Both the position numbers and the translations under genes were made by a program. From Amycolatopsis deserti (lineage in GTDB: Bacteria; Actinomycetota; Actinomycetes; Mycobacteriales; Pseudonocardiaceae): 64,000 nucleotides of DNA. Of this stretch, positions 9,455 to 17,501 are shown in pieces; the stretch's first letter is position 1; each line of letters begins with the position of its first letter. The stretch lies in NCBI RefSeq assembly GCF_014653945.1, contig NZ_BNAU01000013.1:62001-126000 (forward strand), in the 5' to 3' direction. Under the pieces are notes generated by a model, which was not told where the DNA came from, did not search any database, and was given only the letters and a program-made list of their open reading frames with translations.

Positions 9455-10432
9455 TTGTCGTTGGTGAACGCTGCGCACGGGCGCAGTGACAGCACCAGCG
9501 CTGTCGACCCCGGAGGCGAGCGCCCGCGTGGTCTGCGGCGCGTGAGCCGGATCGTCGGCGCCTACGTCGCCCTGACCAAGCCTCAGGTCATCGAGCTGCT
9601 GCTGGTCACCACCATCCCGGCGATGTTCCTCGCCGCGCGCACGATCCCGTCGCCGTGGCTGATCCTGGCGACGCTGGTCGGCGGCACCATGGCCGCGGGC
9701 AGCGCGAACGCGCTCAACTGCGTGATCGACGCCGACATCGACAAGGTGATGAACCGGACCAAGCGCCGCCCGCTGGTGCGGGACTCGGTGCCCCGGCGCA
9801 ACGCCCTGGTGTTCGCGCTGGCGCTGGGCGCCGGTTCGTTCGCGATGCTGTACTTCACGGTGAACCTGCTGGCCGCCGTGCTGGCGATCGCGACGATCCT
9901 GTTCTACATCTTCGTCTACACGCTGGTGCTCAAGCGGCGCACGGCGCAGAACGTGGTGTGGGGCGGGGCCGCCGGCTGCATGCCGGTGGTGATTGGCTGG
10001 GCCGCGGTCACCGGCACCGTGCAGTGGCCGGCGTTCGTGATGTTCGCCGTCATCTTCTTCTGGACGCCGCCGCACACCTGGGCGCTGGCGATGAAGTACA
10101 AGGACGACTACGAGCGCGCCGGCGTGCCGATGCTGCCGGTGGTCGCCACGGCCGAGCACGTGGCCCGCCAGATCCTGATCTACTCGTGGGTCATGGTCGG
10201 CTGGACGCTGCTCCTGCTGCCCGCGACCAGCTGGCTGTACGCGAGCTTCGCGGTGCTGGCCGGGTCCTGGTTCCTCTTCTACGCGCACCGCCTGTACTCC
10301 GGTGTCAAGCGCGGCGTGGAGACCAAGCCGATGGCGCTGTTCCACCGGTCGAACACGTACCTGATGATCCTGTTCTGCGCGCTGGCGGTCGACTCGGCGA
10401 TCGGCCTGCCCACCCTCGGCCTGCCGTTCTGA
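9455..10432 (+). CDS. ctaB: protoheme IX farnesyltransferase (heme O synthase)
   Basis: UbiA-type membrane prenyltransferase that adds a farnesyl group to protoheme to make heme O, which CtaA (35791-36768) then oxidises to heme A for aa3 oxidase. The product has the first Asp-rich motif [15 protein letters not shown], the second region [14 protein letters not shown] and about nine hydrophobic helices. A TTG at 9455 has AGGGAG 5 nt upstream and is preferred; GTG at 9464 is also possible. Size of about 325 aa is normal. Same neighbour as in M. tuberculosis, where ctaB also faces away from tkt. Confidence 0.95.
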   Translation: MSLVNAAHGRSDSTSAVDPGGERPRGLRRVSRIVGAYVALTKPQVIELLLVTTIPAMFLAARTIPSPWLILATLVGGTMAAGSANALNCVIDADIDKVMNRTKRRPLVRDSVPRRNALVFALALGAGSFAMLYFTVNLLAAVLAIATILFYIFVYTLVLKRRTAQNVVWGGAAGCMPVVIGWAAVTGTVQWPAFVMFAVIFFWTPPHTWALAMKYKDDYERAGVPMLPVVATAEHVARQILIYSWVMVGWTLLLLPATSWLYASFAVLAGSWFLFYAHRLYSGVKRGVETKPMALFHRSNTYLMILFCALAVDSAIGLPTLGLPF

Positions 10433-10512
10433 CGCGGGCCGGGAATTCCCCGGCGCCGGCCTTCGTTGATCCCAGGCCGACCACTCACCCGAACGCCGAA
10501 AGCAGGTTGCAC

Positions 10513-12786
10513 TTGTCCGTGGCTGGGGACCGGGAACCGCAGAACACGACCGACCTTCAGCACGAGCAGGACTACGTGTCCATGCTCTACCGCAAGCTCG
10601 ACGCCGAGCGCGAAACCACCGAGCGCCGCCTGGAGCGGGCGCTGCGCTCACACGGGGAGACCCCGCAGGAAAGCGCCGAGCGGGACGCCGCCAGCAGCCT
10701 CCACCACGAGCGGCTGGCGCAGCTCGGCTCGGTCGAGCAGGGCCTGTGCTTCGGCCGGCTCGACTTCCACGACCAGCAAGCGCCCGCCTACATCGGGCGG
10801 CTCGGGCTGTTCGACTCCGACGGCGACTACGAGCCGCTGCTGCTGGACTGGCGCGCGCCCGCGGCGCGGCCGTTCTACCTGGCCACCGCCGCCTCGCCGG
10901 AGGGCGTGCGGCGGCGCAGGCACATCCGCACGCTCAGCCGCAAGGTCGTCGGCCTCGACGACGAGATCCTGGACCTCCGCGCGGTCGACGGGCAGCAGGC
11001 CGACCTGGGACTGGCCGGGGAGGCCGCCCTGCTGGCCGCGCTGGAGCGCAAGCGCACGGGTGAGATGGGCGACATCGTCGCCACCATCCAGGCCGAGCAG
11101 GACGACATCATCCGCGACGAGCTGGGCGGCGTGGTCGTCGTGCAGGGCGGGCCGGGCACCGGCAAGACCGCCGTGGCCCTGCACCGGGCCGCCTACCTCC
11201 TCTACACCTACCGCCAGCAGCTCGCCTCGCGCGGTGTGCTCGTGGTCGGCCCGAACAGCACGTTCCTGCGCTACATCGGCCAGGTCCTGCCCTCGCTCGG
11301 CGAGACCGGCGTGCTGCTGTCCACGATCGGGCAGCTGTTCCCCGGTATCCGGGCCCGTGGCGCGGACAGCCGGGAGGCCGCCGAGGTCAAGGGCCGCCCG
11401 GTCATGGTCGACGTGCTCACCCGGGCCGTCGCCGACCGCCAGCGGGTGCCGGAGGAGAAGTTCGAGGTCGCCTTCGACGACGACGTGCTGGTGCTGGACC
11501 GGGACGTGGTGGAACGAGCCCGCGACAAGGCCCGGCGCACCCGCCGCCCGCACAACCTCGCGCGGCGGGTGTTCGTCGACGCGATGCTCGACGCGCTGAC
11601 CGAGCGGGCCACGGTCCGCATGGAGGTCGACCTGTTCGCCGGCGTGCCGGACATCCCGCTCGCCGCGGGCGAGGACGCCGACGCGCCGGTGCTGGACGCG
11701 GGCGACCGGGTGGAGATCCGCAAGGAACTGTCCGAGTCCGACACCGTCGCGGCCGCGCTGGACGAACTGTGGCCGAAGCTCACCCCCCAGCGGCTGTTGC
11801 GTGACCTGTTCGCCGACGCCGACCGGCTGCTCAGCGCGTCCGAGGGGCTGCTGTCCGACGATGACCGCGCGGCGCTCAAGCGCCCGGCGCGGTCGCCGTG
11901 GACGCCCGGCGACGTGCCGCTGCTCGACGAGCTGGCCGAGCTGCTCGGCGAGGACGACGCGGCCGAGCGGGAGGCCCGCGAGCGGCGGGAGCGCGAGGAG
12001 CGCGCCTACGCCGAGGGTGTGCTCGACATCATGGACCAGGACGAGGAGCTCCTGGACGAGGACCAGATCAACATCGCCGACATCCTGGACGCCGAGCTGT
12101 TCGCCGAGCGGCAGGAGCGCAGCAGCCACCTGACCGCCGCGCAGCGCGCCGCCCGCGACCGCACCTGGACGTTCGGGCACGTCATCGTCGACGAGGCGCA
12201 GGAGCTGTCGGCGATGGACTGGCGGCTGCTCATGCGGCGCTGCCCGAGCCGGTCGATGACCGTGGTCGGCGACGTCGCGCAGACCGGCGCGCCCGGCGGC
12301 GCGTCGTCCTGGCGGGACATGCTCGAACGCTACGTCGGCGACCGGTGGCGCCTGCGCGAGCTGACGGTCAACTACCGCACGCCGGTGGAGATCATGGACC
12401 TCGCCGCGGAGGCACTGCGCGAGGTCGACCCGGACCTGCGGGTGCCGGCGTCGGTGCGGGAGACCGGGGTGCGGCCGTGGCGCGCGCCGCTCGGCTCGCG
12501 GCCCCTGACGTCCATTGTGGACGAGGAGGTGGCGGCCGCGGACGGCGGCACCGTGGCGGTGCTGGTCCCCGCGTCCCGGCTCGGCGCGGTCCGGTCCGAA
12601 CTGGACGGTCACGCGGAGGCGGTGTCGGTGCTGACCGTGGCCGAGGCCAAGGGATTGGAATTCGACGGGGTCGTGGTGCTGGCGCCGGAGGAGATCGTGG
12701 CGGAGTCGCCGCGCGGGTGGAACGACCTGTACGTGGCGTACACGCGGGCCACCCAGCGCCTCGGGATTCTTTACACGGAGCGCTAA
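10513..12786 (+). CDS. HelD/HelR-type RNA polymerase-recycling ATPase
   Basis: A 757-aa UvrD-like superfamily 1 protein. It opens with a charged coiled-coil region (about 15-75), then an N-terminal domain, Walker A GGPGTGKTAVAL at about 212-223, a long acidic insertion (about 480-540), the DEAQELS Walker B box and a C-terminal VAYTRATQRLGILY motif. The absence of UvrD DNA-unwinding subdomains and the N-terminal arm match HelD, which displaces RNA polymerase from DNA; the actinobacterial relative HelR also helps tolerate rifamycins. The TTG at 10513 follows AGCAGG by 6 nt; GTG at 10519 is an alternative. HelD versus HelR cannot be decided by eye. I do not see the rifamycin-associated palindrome upstream. 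Confidence 0.85.
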   Translation: MSVAGDREPQNTTDLQHEQDYVSMLYRKLDAERETTERRLERALRSHGETPQESAERDAASSLHHERLAQLGSVEQGLCFGRLDFHDQQAPAYIGRLGLFDSDGDYEPLLLDWRAPAARPFYLATAASPEGVRRRRHIRTLSRKVVGLDDEILDLRAVDGQQADLGLAGEAALLAALERKRTGEMGDIVATIQAEQDDIIRDELGGVVVVQGGPGTGKTAVALHRAAYLLYTYRQQLASRGVLVVGPNSTFLRYIGQVLPSLGETGVLLSTIGQLFPGIRARGADSREAAEVKGRPVMVDVLTRAVADRQRVPEEKFEVAFDDDVLVLDRDVVERARDKARRTRRPHNLARRVFVDAMLDALTERATVRMEVDLFAGVPDIPLAAGEDADAPVLDAGDRVEIRKELSESDTVAAALDELWPKLTPQRLLRDLFADADRLLSASEGLLSDDDRAALKRPARSPWTPGDVPLLDELAELLGEDDAAEREARERREREERAYAEGVLDIMDQDEELLDEDQINIADILDAELFAERQERSSHLTAAQRAARDRTWTFGHVIVDEAQELSAMDWRLLMRRCPSRSMTVVGDVAQTGAPGGASSWRDMLERYVGDRWRLRELTVNYRTPVEIMDLAAEALREVDPDLRVPASVRETGVRPWRAPLGSRPLTSIVDEEVAAADGGTVAVLVPASRLGAVRSELDGHAEAVSVLTVAEAKGLEFDGVVVLAPEEIVAESPRGWNDLYVAYTRATQRLGILYTER

Positions 12787-12828
12787 CCCGGGCAAACCGA
12801 CTGGTCAGCGCCCGGTTAAGGTGTCGCC

Positions 12829-13416
12829 ATGCGTAACGCTGGCAAGATCGTGCTCGCGGCGGCAGCCGCCCTCGCTCTCGGGGCCTGCGCGCCCGACCAG
12901 GACCCGTCGTCCTTCCCGCCCGGTGGCGGCCCGACCTACCCGGCGCCGGAGCCGGCGGGGGCGTCCGCCAGCGCCTCGGCGGGGCACGGGACGGGCAGCG
13001 CCGCGCACGAGTGCACCGCGGACGACATCACCGTGACCGGCGACTTCGGCGCCAAGCCCACGATCACCATCCCGGACGACTGCGGTGCGCCGACGAAGCT
13101 GCTGACCAAGGACCTGAAGCCGGGCACCGGCGCCACCGCGCACGCCGGCAGCACGCTGCAGATGGACTACGACCTGGTCACCTGGTCGGACAAGGTGGAC
13201 CAGCAGAACTCCTTCGGGGCGGCGCCGTTCTCGTTCGCGCTCGGCGAGGGCACCGCCATCCCGGGCTGGGACCAGGGCCTGGAGGGCATCAAGCAGGGTG
13301 GCCGCCGTCTGCTGGTCATCCCGCCGGACCTGGGCTACGGCGCGCGCGGCAACGGCCCGATCAAGCCGAACGAGACGCTCGTCTTCGTGGTCGACGCGGT
13401 GCAGGTCACGGGCTGA
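12829..13416 (+). CDS. FKBP-type peptidyl-prolyl isomerase lipoprotein
   Basis: 195-aa secreted foldase. Residues 1-20 form a lipoprotein signal peptide (MRNAGK, hydrophobic Ala/Leu core, lipobox LGAC with Cys20), followed by a Pro/Ser/Ala-rich linker and a C-terminal FKBP domain recognisable from GTAIPGWDQGLEGIKQGG, the IPPDLGYGARG loop and the final beta strand VFVVDAVQV. It is expected to be anchored outside the membrane and catalyse proline isomerisation during folding of exported proteins. It stands alone after the helD gene with 42 nt between them. Confidence 0.92.
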   Translation: MRNAGKIVLAAAAALALGACAPDQDPSSFPPGGGPTYPAPEPAGASASASAGHGTGSAAHECTADDITVTGDFGAKPTITIPDDCGAPTKLLTKDLKPGTGATAHAGSTLQMDYDLVTWSDKVDQQNSFGAAPFSFALGEGTAIPGWDQGLEGIKQGGRRLLVIPPDLGYGARGNGPIKPNETLVFVVDAVQVTG

Positions 13417-13445
13417 CGTCGCGGTGACGGCCGCGGGAAGCTGGG

Positions 13446-13690
13446 CCGGCGGCAGCCGGCCTCGCTCCTCGCGGCCCGCGGGCTCGGCCGGCGGAAGCCG
13501 GCCTTGGCCGCACGGCCCACGGGGCGGGCCAGTGGTGGCCGGGTTGCCGGGGCCTCGCTCCCGCGGCCCAGCGCGGGCGGGGGCCGCAGGAAGGTGGCCG
13601 TCCGCCAGGCTCGCTCGGGAAGCCCGCGTGGGGGCCGGTAGCAGCCGGCTTCGCTCCTCGCGGCCCGCGCAGTTGGCCGCGGCCCGGCTG
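13446..13690. repeat. degenerate direct-repeat patch
   Basis: The gap between the FKBP and SDR genes (13417-13734) holds about five imperfect copies of a unit starting CCGGcgGcAGCCGGC and continuing TCGCTCCTCGCGGCCCGCG. The clearest pair is at 13452-13480 and 13641-13669: 29 nt with a single mismatch. Weaker copies start near 13488 and 13539. No gene is supported here. Confidence 0.7.
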
Positions 13691-13734
13691 GAGGGTGGGC
13701 GCCGCCCGTACGTCGCCCGGATCGGAGGCTGACC

Positions 13735-14493
13735 ATGGACGTCCGTGGTGCGGTCGCGGTGGTCACCGGTGCCTCGTCGGGCATCGGGGCGGCCACGGCG
13801 CTCCGGCTGCACGAGGCTGGTGCTCGCCTCGTGCTGCATGGGCGGGACGGCGACCGGCTGGCGGCGCTCGCCGAGCGCACCGGCGGGGTCGCCGTCCGTG
13901 CCGACTTCGCCGAGCCCGGCGCCGTCGAGGCCGCGGCCGCGGAGATCACCCGGGCCGGCCGCATCGACGTGCTCGTCAACAACGCCGGCCTCGGCTACGC
14001 CGGACCGGTGTCCGGCATGTCCGGCGCCGACGTCCGGCGATTGCTGTCCGTGAACCTCGCCGCACCCGTCGAACTGACCCGCGCCCTGCTGCCCGACCTC
14101 CTCGACCGGCCCCGAGCGGCCGTGGTCTTCGTCACATCCATCGCCGGCCGGGCGGGCGTCGCGGGGGAGTCGGTCTACTCCGCGACCAAGGCGGGCGTGG
14201 ACGTGTTCGCCGAGAGCCTGCGGCTGGAACTGGCCGGTACCGGGGTGCGGGTCGGGGTCGTCGTCCCCGGTGTGGTGGACACCGAGTTCTTCGCCCGCCG
14301 CGGCCGTCCCTACCAGCGGCGCAGCCCCCGGCCGGTGCCCGCGGGCAAGGTCGCCGACGCGGTGCTCGAGGCGATCACGGCCGAACGGGCCGAGCAGTAC
14401 GTCCCCCGCTGGCTCAGACTGCCAATTGCGGTGCGCGCGACCGCTCCCTCGGTGTACCGTGCACTATCTGCCCGGTTCGGGGGTTCGAGCTGA
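13735..14493 (+). CDS. short-chain dehydrogenase/reductase
   Basis: 252-aa classical SDR: cofactor loop TGASSGIG (about 11-18), NNAGLGYAG, active-site Ser in VTSIAGRAG and the YSATK Tyr-Lys pair, then the PGVVDTEFF substrate region. An Arg in HGRDGDR after beta strand 2 favours NADP(H). A C-terminal tail with AVRATAPSVYRALSARF resembles the membrane-proximal extension of mycobacterial-type SDRs acting on lipids. The ATG at 13735 is the first good start after the repeat patch. Substrate unknown. Confidence 0.88.
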   Translation: MDVRGAVAVVTGASSGIGAATALRLHEAGARLVLHGRDGDRLAALAERTGGVAVRADFAEPGAVEAAAAEITRAGRIDVLVNNAGLGYAGPVSGMSGADVRRLLSVNLAAPVELTRALLPDLLDRPRAAVVFVTSIAGRAGVAGESVYSATKAGVDVFAESLRLELAGTGVRVGVVVPGVVDTEFFARRGRPYQRRSPRPVPAGKVADAVLEAITAERAEQYVPRWLRLPIAVRATAPSVYRALSARFGGSS

Positions 14494-14535
14494 GTTCCCG
14501 GAATCTTTCCGCCACTGGAAGCGCTGAAAAGTGAC

Positions 14536-15507
14536 GTGTTAGTCCCGGTATTCCTCGGATTCGCCGCGGCGTTCCTGTTCGCGGCGTCAGCCGCGCTGCA
14601 GCGACGCGCGGTGATCGAGGTTGCCGACACCGAGGCCGGCGGGCGCGCCGCGCGGCACCGCGTCCCCGTACTGTGGCTGATCCGCAAGCTGTTGCGCAAG
14701 AGGGTGTGGCTCGCGGGATGGGCCACGAACCTGTTGGGCTTTTTCAGCCAGGCCGCCGCGCTGCACTTCGGGTCGATCGCGCTCGTCCAGCCGCTGCTGG
14801 TCACCGAACTGCTCTTCGCGCTGCCGATGGCCTCGGCCGCGATCAAGCGCTGGCCGCCGCTGCGGGACTGGCTGGCCGGGCTCGCCATCACCGGGGGCGT
14901 GGTGGTGTTCCTGACGGTCGAGGGCACCGCGCCGCTGGGCGGGTCGCCGGACCAGGGCCGCCTGCTGATCGCCGTGCTCATCGCCGCGGCCACCGTCGTC
15001 ACCCTCGTGCAGGTCGCCCAGAAGCGCGGCCCGCTCCTGCACAGCGCGCTCATCGCCACCGCCGCGGGCATCTGCTACGCGATCAGCGCGGCCATGATGA
15101 AGGTGACCACCGACCTGCTGTTGAACGAGGGTGTCGCTCACACCGCGCTCACCTGGCCGGGGTACGTCCTGGCCCTGTCCACCTTGTCCGGGCTGCTTCT
15201 CGGGCAGCAGGCGTACGGGTCGGGTTCGCTGTCCGCGGCGATCGCCGTGATGTCCATCGTCAACCCCGCGGCCAGCTACTTCCTGGGGCTACTGGCGTTC
15301 AACGCGACCCTGGTCACCGAGCCGGGACCGCTCGCGGCGACGGCGGGCGCGGCCGTGCTGCTGATCGTCGGCGTGTTCGGGCTGGCGCACTCGCCGAGCG
15401 TCCAGGCGGAGACCAGCCGATCCGCCCAACGCGGGGTTTATCCCGGAAGTGGTAAATTCTCCGGAACCGTCCCCGCCCGATCTTCGGACTCCTTCGCTCA
15501 GGAATAA
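14536..15507 (+). CDS. DMT-superfamily membrane transporter
   Basis: 323-aa polytopic protein with about nine or ten hydrophobic helices, starting LVPVFLGFAAAFLFAASAAL. The tandem arrangement (LVQPLLVTELLFALPMASA in the first half, LSAAIAVMSIVNPAASYFLG in the second) is the EamA/DMT pattern seen in actinobacterial proteins related to NIPA magnesium transporters. The GTG at 14536 lies 42 nt after the SDR stop, so the two may be cotranscribed. The 40-residue C-terminus is hydrophilic. Cargo cannot be told from sequence. Confidence 0.78.
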   Translation: MLVPVFLGFAAAFLFAASAALQRRAVIEVADTEAGGRAARHRVPVLWLIRKLLRKRVWLAGWATNLLGFFSQAAALHFGSIALVQPLLVTELLFALPMASAAIKRWPPLRDWLAGLAITGGVVVFLTVEGTAPLGGSPDQGRLLIAVLIAAATVVTLVQVAQKRGPLLHSALIATAAGICYAISAAMMKVTTDLLLNEGVAHTALTWPGYVLALSTLSGLLLGQQAYGSGSLSAAIAVMSIVNPAASYFLGLLAFNATLVTEPGPLAATAGAAVLLIVGVFGLAHSPSVQAETSRSAQRGVYPGSGKFSGTVPARSSDSFAQE

Positions 15508-15521
15508 TTCAGGTATCCGGC

Positions 15522-15555
15522 GTAGGTTTCGGGCCCGGCGGGCGGTGGAACCTAC
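15522..15555 (+). promoter_or_regulatory. hairpin in the leader of the VC0807-family gene
   Basis: A 7-bp perfect inverted repeat, GTAGGTT (15522-15528) and AACCTAC (15549-15555), encloses a 20-nt very GC-rich loop about 60 nt before the next start codon. It could act in the 5' leader or as an operator; there is no U-tract for a terminator. Confidence 0.35.
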
Positions 15556-15617
15556 AGAGCCTGTCAGTGAGTGCGCTGCCCCCGCGCACCCAGGCAGACC
15601 CTTGGAGGCTGGAACCC

Positions 15618-16304
15618 GTGCACCACCGAGCGTCCTCCGGCGAGCGCCATTTGGTGATCGAAATACCGCATTTGCGGAAAACGATCAAGGATGCGGCGAT
15701 TCTGCTGCTGGAAACCGTCGTCATCCCGTCGGTGCTCCTGGCTTTGCTGCTGAATTTCGTCGGTCTGGTACCCGCGTTGTGCGCGGTGCTCGGCTGGGCG
15801 GCCGTCGTCATCGGCGCCCGGCGCCTGATGAAGCGCGACATGCCCCGCACGCTGCTGCTGTGCACGGCGATGCTGGTCGGACGGGCGGCGGTCGCGCTGG
15901 TGACGTCGAGCGCGGTCGTGTACGTGCTGCAACCGGCCGTGGGCTCGGTGCTGATGTTCCTGATCTTCGTCGGCAGCGCGATGATCGGGCGCCCCATCAC
16001 GGCGCGCCTGGCCAAGGACTTCGTGCGGCTGCCCGCGGAGCTGTTCAAGCACCGCACGGTGAACCGCGTGTTCATCGAGGTGGCCCTGCTGTGGGGCGGC
16101 TCGCGGCTCATCGACGCCGCGATGACCATCGGGTTCCTGCACTGGGGGGTCGGGGCCGGCCTGATGTCGCGCGGCATCCTCAGCGGGCTGCTGACCGCGC
16201 TGACCGTCGCGGCCTGCGTGGGCCACGGCTGGCGCAAACTCCGCCGCGACGGCGTGACGCTCCGCCTGGCCGGCCGCCACACCCCGGCACCCGCCGCCGC
16301 CTGA
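15618..16304 (+). CDS. VC0807-family membrane protein
   Basis: About 228 aa with five or six hydrophobic segments, resembling the VC0807/septation-protein-like family of unknown function (segments AILLLETVVIPSVLLALLLN, ALCAVLGWAAVVIGARRL, MLVGRAAVALVTSSAVVYVL and the VGSAMIGRPITARLAKDF region). The GTG at 15618 is chosen because GGAGG lies 9 nt upstream; the frame is open 17 codons earlier but without a better site. The function of this family has not been established, and nothing nearby suggests one. Confidence 0.7.
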   Translation: MHHRASSGERHLVIEIPHLRKTIKDAAILLLETVVIPSVLLALLLNFVGLVPALCAVLGWAAVVIGARRLMKRDMPRTLLLCTAMLVGRAAVALVTSSAVVYVLQPAVGSVLMFLIFVGSAMIGRPITARLAKDFVRLPAELFKHRTVNRVFIEVALLWGGSRLIDAAMTIGFLHWGVGAGLMSRGILSGLLTALTVAACVGHGWRKLRRDGVTLRLAGRHTPAPAAA

Positions 16305-16345
16305 CCCGCGCCGCGCGCGAACTCCGCGCGCTCACCGGGGTCCGC

Positions 16346-16798
16346 TCACGCCGCCGCGCCCGGGCCGGGCAGCAGGTCCACGTTCCCGGCGTGCAGGGCC
16401 TCGCCGCAGTGGTCGCACCTCAGGCCGGCCCCGCTGACCTCCCCGCACGCGTGGTGCCGGTACACCACCGGCGGCCCCGCCTCGCCCGCCAGCCACCGGT
16501 CGCCCCAGTTGGCCATCACCATCAGCACCTCGACCAGCTCGGCGCCCTTCTGCGTCAGCACGTACTCGTAGCGCGGCCGCCGGTCGTAGGGCCGCCGCTC
16601 CAGCACCCCGCGCTCCACCAGGTGGTTCAGCCGCTCGGTCAGCACCTTCCGGGATATCCCCAGATCGGCCTGGATCTGCTCGAACCGGCTCAGCCCGGCC
16701 CACACGTCCCGCAGCACCAGGGGCGACCACGGCTCCCCGATGACGTCCAGCGTGCGCGCGATCGAGCACGCCATCCCCCCGAAGTTCGTCCGCTGCAT
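16346..16798 (-). CDS. HxlR-family transcriptional regulator
   Basis: 150-aa winged-helix regulator: MACSIARTLDVIGEPWSPLV, a recognition helix in DLGISRKVLTERLNHLVERG and the wing RRPRYEYVLT are diagnostic of HxlR/MarR-like proteins. The C-terminal part has His-Ala-Cys...Cys-Asp-His-Cys (around residues 116-131), a possible zinc-binding knot found in a subset of the family. It is divergent from the DHFR/RibD-like reductase at 16887, with paired operator-like repeats between them, so it most likely controls that gene and itself. Confidence 0.9.
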   Translation of the reverse strand: MQRTNFGGMACSIARTLDVIGEPWSPLVLRDVWAGLSRFEQIQADLGISRKVLTERLNHLVERGVLERRPYDRRPRYEYVLTQKGAELVEVLMVMANWGDRWLAGEAGPPVVYRHHACGEVSGAGLRCDHCGEALHAGNVDLLPGPGAAA

Positions 16799-16820
16799 GG
16801 ACCCGAGTCTAGCAATCGGG

Positions 16821-16871
16821 GTTCCCTGAAGGAACTCACACTGCTACGGTCGGAGTCTCTTGAAGGAACTC
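16821..16871. promoter_or_regulatory. two HxlR operator-like sites
   Basis: In the 88-bp divergent gap the word (C/T)TGAAGGAACTC occurs twice, at 16826-16837 and 16860-16871, 34 bp apart. Each sits in a dyad: GTTCC-N5-GGAAC at 16821-16835 and GGAGT-N11-ACTCC around 16851-16871. This is the pattern expected for a dimeric repressor controlling both divergent genes. Confidence 0.6.
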
Positions 16872-16886
16872 CGAAGGGAACCCGAG

Positions 16887-17474
16887 ATGAGCAAGGTCAT
16901 CGCCGCGCACGCGGTCTCCGTCGACGGCTTCATCACCGGCCGCGACCCCCAACCGGGCCACGGCCTCGGCGACGGCGGAATGCTGTTCGACTGGTACTTC
17001 GGCGGCGACACCCCGAGCGGCGTGTTCGACGGCTTCTGGCTGAGCGAGCCCAGCGCCCGCGTGTTCGACGCCCTCGCCGGCCGGGTGGGCGCCATCGTCG
17101 CCGGGCGCACCACCTACGAGGACTCCGAGCGCTTCGGCGGCGGCAGCCCGCACCCGAAGGCCCGGTTGGTCGTCCTGAGCCACCGGCCCGCGCAGACCAG
17201 CGACCGGCAGATCCTCGCCGCCGGCATCGAGGACGCGATCGCCCGCGCGCGGGAAGCCGCCGGCGACCTGGACGTCGGCCTCATGGGTGGCGGCGTCGTC
17301 ACCGCGGCGCTGGCGGCCGGCCTGGTCGACGAGATCGTCCTGCACCAGGTCCCGGTCCTGCTCGGCGCCGGACGGCCCTACTTCCGGGAACTGCCCGCGC
17401 ACGTGCGGCTCCGCCTCGTCGAAGCCGTTCCAGCGCCGGGCGTCACCCACCTCCACTACGCGGTCGAGCGGTGA
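16887..17474 (+). CDS. dihydrofolate reductase/RibD-like family protein
   Basis: 195-aa member of the RibD C-terminal/DHFR-like family: MSKVIAAHAVSVDGFITG opens the fold, GAIVAGRTTYEDSE and VGLMGGGVVTAALAAGLVDE supply the NADPH-binding part. Members are common in actinobacteria beside stress regulators and are not folate enzymes as a rule; the substrate is unknown. ATG at 16887 is preferred because the nine extra upstream codons would lie inside the operator. Controlled most likely by the divergent HxlR protein. Confidence 0.85.
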   Translation: MSKVIAAHAVSVDGFITGRDPQPGHGLGDGGMLFDWYFGGDTPSGVFDGFWLSEPSARVFDALAGRVGAIVAGRTTYEDSERFGGGSPHPKARLVVLSHRPAQTSDRQILAAGIEDAIARAREAAGDLDVGLMGGGVVTAALAAGLVDEIVLHQVPVLLGAGRPYFRELPAHVRLRLVEAVPAPGVTHLHYAVER

Positions 17475-17501
17475 TTCGAGCGAGCGCACCCGCCACGAAG
17501 C

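Noticed and set aside
10433-10512. Rifamycin-associated element upstream of the HelD/HelR gene
   Set aside because: I looked for the GGGGCTTGC-type palindrome and found only unrelated GC-rich sequence.
14466-14486. tRNA T-arm-like GGTTCGAGC
   Set aside because: It lies in the last codons of the SDR gene, with no acceptor stem or anticodon arm around it.
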